Source of the DNA: Actinomycetes bacterium
Lineage (GTDB): Bacteria; Actinomycetota; Actinomycetes; Propionibacteriales; Propionibacteriaceae
Assembly (NCBI GenBank): GCA_023436925.1
Contig: JAEZHJ010000194.1
Span: forward strand, 1 to 17,384
DNA length: 17,384 nucleotides
Reading direction: 5' to 3'
Shown here: in pieces, positions 12,699 to 17,384 of the stretch
How positions within the stretch are numbered: position 1 is the first letter of the stretch
Layout of the letters: each line of letters begins with the position of its first letter
Position numbers and translations under genes: made by a program
Notes under the pieces: model-generated
Told to the model about the DNA's origin: nothing
Database searches by the model: none
Seen by the model: only the letters and a program-made list of their open reading frames with translations

Positions 12699-14321
12699 AT
12701 GAACGACATCCTTCAGATGCGGTCGATCACCAAGACCTTTCCGGGCGTCAAGGCGCTGCAGGAGGTCTCGCTGACCGTTGAGCGCGGCGAGATCCACGCC
12801 ATCTGCGGAGAGAACGGGGCCGGCAAGTCGACCCTGATGAAGGTGCTCAGCGGGGTGTACCCGCACGGGACGTACGAGGGCGAGATCTTCTTCGAGGGCG
12901 AAGAGGTCCAGTTCTCCACCATCAACGATTCCGAGGCCAGGGGAATCGTGATCATCCACCAGGAACTCGCCCTGGTGCCCTACCTCTCGATTGCGGAGAA
13001 CATCTTCCTCGGCAACGAGACCCGCGGGGCGGCCGGGCTGATCGACTGGAACCGGGCCAACCACGAGGCCGCGAAGCTGATGGACCGGGTCGGGCTGCAC
13101 GAGAACCCCACGACACCGGTGTCCCAGCTCGGGGTCGGCAAGCAGCAGTTGATCGAGATCGCGAAGGCGCTGTCGAAGGACGTCAAGCTGCTCATCCTGG
13201 ACGAGCCGACCGCGGCCCTCAACGACACCGACTCCGAGCACCTGCTCGGGCTGATCCGGCAACTGCAGTCCAATGGCATCACCTCGATCGTGATCTCGCA
13301 CAAGCTCAACGAGATCGCCGAGATCGCCCAGCACACCACGATCATCCGCGACGGGCGGACCATCGAGACGATGGACATGTCCGAGCCGGACGCCACCCAG
13401 GAGCGGATGATCCGGGGCATGGTGGGCCGCGACCTCGAACACCGCTTCCCCGAGCGGAGCGCCACCGAGCCGGGCGATCCCGTGCTCGAGGTGAAGGACT
13501 GGACGGTGTACCACCCGACCCAGGCCGGCCGGGTGATCATCGACAAGGCCTCCCTCCACGTCCGCGCCGGTGAGGTGGTCGGCATCGCCGGCCTGATGGG
13601 CGCCGGGCGCACCGAGCTGGCGATGAGCATCTTCGGCAAGTCCTACGGCCGCGACATCAGCGGCCAGCTGTTCAAGAACGGCCGGCCCATCGAGGTGCCC
13701 ACCGTCGCCGACGCCATCCGGCACGGCATCGCCTACGCCACCGAGGACCGCAAACGGTACGGGCTGAACCTGCTGGCCGACATCCGGGAGAACGTCTCCT
13801 CCGCCGGCCTGTTCAAGCTGTCCAGGCGAGGCTGGGTGAACGGCAACGAGGAGCTGAAGGTCGCCGAGGAGTACCGCCGTGACCTGAACATCCGCACCCC
13901 CAACGTGTTGTCGCTGGTCGGCAAGCTGTCGGGCGGCAACCAGCAGAAGGTGGTGCTCAGCAAGTGGCTGTTCACCGGGCCGGACGTGCTGATCCTCGAC
14001 GAGCCGACCCGCGGTATCGACGTGGGCGCCAAGTACGAGATCTACACCCTGATCAACCGCATGGTCGCCGCCGGCAAGGCGGTGATCGTGATCTCGTCGG
14101 AGCTGCCCGAACTGCTGGGCATCTGCGACCGGATCTACACCCTCGCCTACGGCCGGATCACTGGTGAGGTGCCGGTTGCCGAGGCCACCCAGGAGCGACT
14201 GATGCACCTGATGACCATTGAGCGCGGCAAGCCGATCCCGACCGCGTCGGACGCCCCGGCGCCCGAGCCGGTCGGCGCCGTCCCGGTTTCCCACCACGAC
14301 ACGAAAGGACAGGCGCGATGA
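12699..14321 (+). CDS. mmsA: Multiple-monosaccharide ABC transporter ATP-binding protein
   Basis: Energises sugar import; a tandem-ATPase protein of the carbohydrate CUT2 family (540 aa, slightly long because of a Pro/Ala-rich tail). First nucleotide-binding domain: Walker A GENGAGKST at 37-45, signature LGVGKQQ at 144-150, Walker B LLILDEPTA at 164-172. Second domain: degenerate Walker A GLMGAGRTE at 298-306 (Lys to Arg, normal for this family), signature LSGGNQQ at 410-416, Walker B LILDEPTRGID at 431-441. Resemblance is closest to GguA/MmsA (KTFPGVKAL, YPHGTYEGEI, HQELALVPYLSIAENIFLGNE). ATG 12699 follows GGGAGGG at a good distance. It is about 90 nt after chvE, with a hairpin between, and its TGA overlaps the permease ATG by 4 nt (ATGA), indicating translational coupling. 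Confidence 0.95.
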   Translation: MNDILQMRSITKTFPGVKALQEVSLTVERGEIHAICGENGAGKSTLMKVLSGVYPHGTYEGEIFFEGEEVQFSTINDSEARGIVIIHQELALVPYLSIAENIFLGNETRGAAGLIDWNRANHEAAKLMDRVGLHENPTTPVSQLGVGKQQLIEIAKALSKDVKLLILDEPTAALNDTDSEHLLGLIRQLQSNGITSIVISHKLNEIAEIAQHTTIIRDGRTIETMDMSEPDATQERMIRGMVGRDLEHRFPERSATEPGDPVLEVKDWTVYHPTQAGRVIIDKASLHVRAGEVVGIAGLMGAGRTELAMSIFGKSYGRDISGQLFKNGRPIEVPTVADAIRHGIAYATEDRKRYGLNLLADIRENVSSAGLFKLSRRGWVNGNEELKVAEEYRRDLNIRTPNVLSLVGKLSGGNQQKVVLSKWLFTGPDVLILDEPTRGIDVGAKYEIYTLINRMVAAGKAVIVISSELPELLGICDRIYTLAYGRITGEVPVAEATQERLMHLMTIERGKPIPTASDAPAPEPVGAVPVSHHDTKGQAR

Positions 14322-15532
14322 CCGCCCCTGTGACCACACCGACCCCCACGAAGCCCGCGGTGACCGCCGGCATCGGGGAGATGCTGACCCGCAACATGCG
14401 GCAAAGCGGCATCCTGATCGCCTTCGTCGTCGTCTTCGCGGCGGCCTCGATCGCCAACCCGAACTTCCTGTCCCCGGGCAACATCACCAACATCGTCCTG
14501 CAGTACTCCTACATCCTGATCCTGGCGATGGGGATGCTGCTGGTGATCGTCGCGGCCCAGATCGACCTGTCGGTCGGCTCGGTGGTGGCGCTGACCGGTG
14601 CGGTCGCCGCGGTCGTGGTGATCAAGTACCAGATGCCATGGTGGATGGGCGTCCTGGCCGCGCTGGCGGTCGGCCTGCTGGTCGGCATCTGGCACGGCTT
14701 CTGGGTGGCCTTCGTCGGCATCCCCGGCTTCATCGTGACCCTCGGCGGCATGCTGATCTTCCGCGGCCTCACCTTCCAGGTGCTCAACAGTGTCTCGCTG
14801 TCCCCCTTCGGCGGCACCTATTACGAGATAGCCAACGGGTTCCAGAACGGCTTGTTCGGCGGCTACGGGATCGACGTCTTCACCCTGGTGGTCTTCGGCG
14901 TCGGTGCGGTGGTCTTCGGCTACCTGCAGTGGCGGACCCGGCAGGGCCGGATCGCCTACCAGCAGACCGTTGAGGCGATGCCGCTGTTCATCGGCAAGCT
15001 GGCCGTGGTGGCCGCGATCATCATGTGGCTGGGCTACCAGTTCGCGACCAGCCGGGGCCTGCCCAACGTCCTGGTCCTGGTGCTCGCCCTGTTCGTGGTC
15101 TACTCGGTGGTCAGCCAGCGGTCGGTCTTCGGCCGGCACGTCTACGCCATCGGTGGCAACCTGAATGCCGCCCAGCTGTCCGGCGTCCGCGTCCGGCGGG
15201 TCAACTTCTGGATCTTCGTGAACATGGGGGTGCTGGCCGCGGTGGCCGGCATCGTCTACTCCTCGCGGATGAACGCCGCCCAGCCGAACGCCGGCAGCGG
15301 CGTCGAGCTGGACGCGATCGCAGCCTGCTTCATCGGTGGCGCGTCCACCACCGGCGGCATCGGCCGGGTCGGCGGCGCCATGATCGGCGGCCTGCTGATG
15401 GCCGTGATCAGCAACATCATGTCGCTGCTCGGACTGCCGATGCAGCTGCAGTCGGTGGTGAAGGGCGTCGTGCTGCTGCTGGCGGTCGCCTTCGACCAGT
15501 GGAACCGGCGTCGCGCCGAGGTCACTGCCTGA
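14318..15532 (+). CDS. mmsB: Multiple-monosaccharide ABC transporter permease
   Basis: Membrane channel subunit of the sugar importer; 404 aa, typical of GguB/MmsB/XylH permeases. About ten hydrophobic segments are visible, beginning near residue 30 (ILIAFVVVFAAASIA) and ending near 397. Family motifs include NPNFLSPGNITNIV, AAQIDLSVGSVVALTG, GIPGFIVTLGGMLIFRGL, the cytoplasmic loop SGVRVRRVNFWIF that contacts the ATPase, and ACFIGGASTTGGIGRVGGAMIGG. The start overlaps the mmsA stop (ATGA at 14318-14321), with AAAGGAC upstream. It is the last gene of the importer operon and is followed by a strong hairpin. Together with chvE and mmsA it makes a complete CUT2 importer. Confidence 0.95.
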   Translation: MTAPVTTPTPTKPAVTAGIGEMLTRNMRQSGILIAFVVVFAAASIANPNFLSPGNITNIVLQYSYILILAMGMLLVIVAAQIDLSVGSVVALTGAVAAVVVIKYQMPWWMGVLAALAVGLLVGIWHGFWVAFVGIPGFIVTLGGMLIFRGLTFQVLNSVSLSPFGGTYYEIANGFQNGLFGGYGIDVFTLVVFGVGAVVFGYLQWRTRQGRIAYQQTVEAMPLFIGKLAVVAAIIMWLGYQFATSRGLPNVLVLVLALFVVYSVVSQRSVFGRHVYAIGGNLNAAQLSGVRVRRVNFWIFVNMGVLAAVAGIVYSSRMNAAQPNAGSGVELDAIAACFIGGASTTGGIGRVGGAMIGGLLMAVISNIMSLLGLPMQLQSVVKGVVLLLAVAFDQWNRRRAEVTA

Positions 15533-15543
15533 GTCGGACAGTT

Positions 15544-15580
15544 CGCTGCTCCCCGGTCGCATCGCGGCCGGGGAGCAGTG
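15544..15580. terminator. Strong hairpin, probable terminator after mmsB
   Basis: CTGCTCCCCGG (15546-15556) pairs perfectly with CCGGGGAGCAG (15568-15578), and the stem continues inward to about 15 bp with one G-U pair and a 3-nt loop (15561-15563). It starts 13 nt after the mmsB stop. No T run is seen, as is common in GC-rich actinobacteria. A smaller stem at 15605-15627 (CCACCG/CGGTGG) lies just past the convergent dehydrogenase stop and could serve the other strand. Confidence 0.7.
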
Positions 15581-15641
15581 CGTTGTGGGCCCGGTGCACC
15601 CGCCCCACCGGCCGGGATCGGCGGTGGACCGGGACGGGGAG

Positions 15642-16322
15642 CTAGGCGGGGGCGATCCGCAGCGAGCTGAGGCTGGCGCCGGGCGGCAGGTCGACGGCCA
15701 GCCGGACGGTGCGGGCCACGTCCTCGGGCTCGAGGTAGTCGCCGGGGGAGTAGCTGCCGCCCTCGGCGGCCCGCAGTTCCTCCTGCATGGCGGTGGCGGT
15801 CCGGCCGGGATGGATGGTGGTCACCTTGATCCGCCCGGCCTCGTCGGCGCGGAGCGCGTCGGCCAGCGCGGTGAGCGCGAACTTGCTGGCCGCGTAGACC
15901 GCCATCCCGCGCCCGGCGTTGAGCCCGGCGCCGGAGTTGATGAACACGACCAGTCCGTGGGCCTGCCGCAGCGCGGGCAGCAACAGCCGGGTCAGCGTGG
16001 CCGGCGCGATCAGGTTGACGTCCAGCACGGTGCGCCACCGGTCGGTGGTCGCCTCGGCGAACGGGCCGTAGTGGGCCAGCACCCCCGCGGAGTGCACCAG
16101 GACATCGAGCCGTCGGATACCGCCCGCCGCCGTGGCGACTGCGGCCTCGTCGGTCAGGTCGGCCAGGAACGGGGCTGCGTCCGGCAGGCTGGCGACCACC
16201 TCGGCCACCGCGTGGCGGTCGCGTCCGCCGACCAGGACGTGGTGGGTGTCGCCCAGGGCGACCGCGATCGCGCGTCCGATGCCGCGGCTGGCACCGGTGA
16301 CCAGGGCTACCGGGCGGCTCAT
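15642..16322 (-). CDS. Short-chain dehydrogenase/reductase (SDR) family oxidoreductase
   Basis: Classical SDR of 226 aa with a single Rossmann domain, cytoplasmic. TGASRGIG at 10-16 binds the cofactor; GGRDR at 32-36 places an Arg after beta-2, favouring NADP(H). HSAG at 77-80 replaces the usual NNAG. VNL at 102-104 supplies the structural Asn, and the catalytic set is Ser130 (INSGAG), Tyr143 and Lys147 (YAASK). The start ATG at 16322 overlaps the upstream prenyltransferase TGA by 4 nt (ATGA), so the two are translationally coupled. That coupling suggests a role in the same pathway, possibly reduction of a keto intermediate in decaprenyl-phosphoryl-pentose metabolism as done by DprE2, but the sequence alone does not show this. 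The family is certain; the substrate is unknown. Confidence 0.9.
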   Translation of the reverse strand: MSRPVALVTGASRGIGRAIAVALGDTHHVLVGGRDRHAVAEVVASLPDAAPFLADLTDEAAVATAAGGIRRLDVLVHSAGVLAHYGPFAEATTDRWRTVLDVNLIAPATLTRLLLPALRQAHGLVVFINSGAGLNAGRGMAVYAASKFALTALADALRADEAGRIKVTTIHPGRTATAMQEELRAAEGGSYSPGDYLEPEDVARTVRLAVDLPPGASLSSLRIAPA

Positions 16323-17227
16323 CGGACGAACACCGCGATCACGACCGGGATCACCCAGAGCACCGCCAGCACCTGCAGGATTCTGTCATTGAGCACAATG
16401 TCCTCCGGTTCTCCGGCGTCGCCCTGGTCGATCTTCATCGCGTAGCGCAGCACCGCCAGGGTGAACGGTGCAATCGAGATGGCGGTCCACGGGATGCCCC
16501 ACAGCGGGTTCCGTCCGACGTCGAAGGCCCACAGGCTGTAGGACATGATCACGACCGCCGCCGAGATCGACCAGACCAGCCGCAGGTAGGTGTCGGTGTA
16601 GCGCTCGAGGGAGGCGCGGGTGCCGGCCTCGCTGCCCAGATCGCGCAGCTCGGAGTAGCGCTTGCCCGCGACCATGAACAGCGAGCCGAACGAGGCCACC
16701 AGCAGGAACCACTGGCTCAGCGCCAGCCCGGAGGCGACGCCGCCGGCGATGGCCCGCAGCAGGAAGCCGGCCGACACCATCGCCAGGTCGATGATCGGCT
16801 GGTGCTTCCAGAACAGCGAGTAGCCCACCTGGAAGACCCAGTAGACGACCAGGGTGATGCCCAGCGCGGGCCGTACCCAGAAGCCGAGCGCCAGGGAGCC
16901 GGCCAGGCAGATCGCGGCGAGCCCGTAGGCGACCGGGACGGAGAGCTCGCCGGCTGCGATCGGCCGGAACCGCTTGCGCGGGTGCAGCCGGTCGGCGGCG
17001 ACGTCACGGATGTCGTTGAACAGGTAGATCGACGCGCTCATCAGGGCGAAGGCCAGGAAGGCCCACAGGGTCGCCAGCGCGACCGCCGGCTCGAACAGCC
17101 GTCCGGCGGCCAGCGGCGCGGTGAACACCAGGACGTTCTTGACCCACTGTTTGGGGCGCATGGCGCGCAGCCAGGCCGGCAGGACGGAGGTCGGGCGGGC
17201 CGTGGCGGGCAGGTTCTCGGTTGACAT
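16319..17227 (-). CDS. UbiA-family prenyltransferase, probable decaprenyl-phosphate phosphoribosyltransferase
   Basis: Integral membrane enzyme of the UbiA superfamily (302 aa). It resembles the mycobacterial enzyme Rv3806c, which joins phosphoribosyl pyrophosphate to decaprenyl phosphate, the first step toward decaprenyl-phosphoryl-arabinose for the cell wall. The opening RAMRPKQWVKNVLVF and the metal motif NDIRDVAADRLHPRKRFRP (Asn71, Asp72, Asp75, Asp79) are characteristic. A second conserved loop contains AGKRYSELRDLG near 187-198. About nine membrane helices are visible. ATG 17227 has no clear Shine-Dalgarno sequence. A -10-like TAGATT lies at 17242-17237, about 9 nt upstream, so the transcript may be leaderless or nearly so. 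The 3' end overlaps the SDR gene by 4 nt. Arabinogalactan itself cannot be inferred, since such genes also occur in actinobacteria without it. Confidence 0.87.
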   Translation of the reverse strand: MSTENLPATARPTSVLPAWLRAMRPKQWVKNVLVFTAPLAAGRLFEPAVALATLWAFLAFALMSASIYLFNDIRDVAADRLHPRKRFRPIAAGELSVPVAYGLAAICLAGSLALGFWVRPALGITLVVYWVFQVGYSLFWKHQPIIDLAMVSAGFLLRAIAGGVASGLALSQWFLLVASFGSLFMVAGKRYSELRDLGSEAGTRASLERYTDTYLRLVWSISAAVVIMSYSLWAFDVGRNPLWGIPWTAISIAPFTLAVLRYAMKIDQGDAGEPEDIVLNDRILQVLAVLWVIPVVIAVFVR

Positions 17228-17258
17228 CGCGAGACAAATCTAGACGACGCGCGGTGGG

Positions 17259-17384
17259 TCAGCGGCGCCAGAGCGAGTGCCAGGCCAGGCCCAGCTCGCC
17301 GACCATGGTGCGCAGCAGCGGCAGGCTGATCCCCACCACCGCGTGCGGATCGCCGTCCAGCCGGGTGATGTAGGCGCCGCCCAG
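17259..17384 (-). CDS. maf: Maf-family nucleotide pyrophosphatase, C-terminal fragment
   Basis: Only the last 41 residues and the stop (TGA at 17261-17259) are in the window. They read as the typical Maf end: a Gly-Gly pair, a variable strand with RLDGDPHAVVGISLPLLR, then an ELGLAWHSLW tail. Maf proteins are house-cleaning pyrophosphatases acting on non-canonical or canonical (d)NTPs. It lies 31 nt upstream of the prenyltransferase on the same strand and could be co-transcribed with it. The fragment is short, but the VVGISLPLLR motif is distinctive. Confidence 0.75.
   Translation of the reverse strand: MGGAYITRLDGDPHAVVGISLPLLRTMVGELGLAWHSLWRR

Noticed and set aside
12585..14339. 584-codon minus-strand open frame opposite mmsA
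   Set aside because: Composition dominated by Asp/His/Leu/Gly repeats typical of the antisense of a G/C-ending-codon gene; mmsA is unambiguous.
15581..15641. Possible small RNA or gene between mmsB and the SDR gene
   Set aside because: The stretch is explained by two terminator-like stems, with no open frame or promoter of note.
1..17384. Mobile element, CRISPR array, tRNA or toxin-antitoxin pair
   Set aside because: No transposase or integrase motifs, regular direct repeats, cloverleaf or small paired orphan genes were seen on either strand; gene content is metabolic and compositionally uniform.

Overview
This 17.4 kb window is a GC-rich, gene-dense bacterial chromosome segment, most probably from an actinobacterium. 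The evidence is strong third-position G/C, frequent GTG starts, several starts without a clear Shine-Dalgarno sequence, a mycobacterial-type order (phosphosugar mutase, purine nucleoside phosphorylase, small membrane protein, divergent LpdA), a fused biotin carboxylase/biotin carrier subunit, and a decaprenyl-phosphate phosphoribosyltransferase-type prenyltransferase. A Propionibacteriaceae-like source is possible but cannot be proved from the sequence. I see no mobile element, CRISPR array, tRNA, rRNA or obviously foreign island.

Layout. (1) 1-1942, minus strand: a small four-helix membrane protein, then purine nucleoside phosphorylase, then a phosphosugar mutase cut by the window edge, very tightly packed (10 nt gap, then a 4 nt overlap). 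(2) 2013-3419, plus: LpdA-type flavoprotein lacking the redox cysteines. (3) 3413-7527: a xylose utilisation locus, with a ROK-family XylR-like repressor facing xylA-xylB. The 289 bp xylR/xylA spacer holds two convincing promoters, each with the same operator-like element over its -10 box. (4) 7535-10135, minus: a divergent LamB/YcsF-family protein followed by a biotin-dependent carboxylase alpha subunit. (5) 10237-11238, plus: CorA-like metal channel. (6) 11435-15532, plus: a complete ChvE/MmsA/MmsB-type multiple-monosaccharide ABC importer. Three inverted repeats built from TGTGA/TCACA words lie upstream, a strong hairpin separates the binding-protein gene from the ATPase gene, and a strong hairpin follows the permease. 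(7) 15642-17384, minus: a short-chain dehydrogenase translationally coupled to the prenyltransferase, and the C-terminal end of a Maf-family protein.

How the genes work together: the importer probably brings in pentoses or other monosaccharides, XylA and XylB convert xylose to xylulose 5-phosphate, and the ROK protein probably represses xylA and itself. The phosphorylase/mutase pair may feed ribose 1-phosphate into the same pentose phosphate pool. The prenyltransferase/dehydrogenase pair is probably part of decaprenyl-phosphoryl-pentose or related cell-envelope metabolism. I do not see a wholly new system. The points most worth following up are the paired xyl operator/promoter architecture, the eroded YcsF-like protein, the ROK repressor without its zinc cysteines, the repeat cluster upstream of the importer, and the dehydrogenase coupled to the phosphoribosyltransferase.
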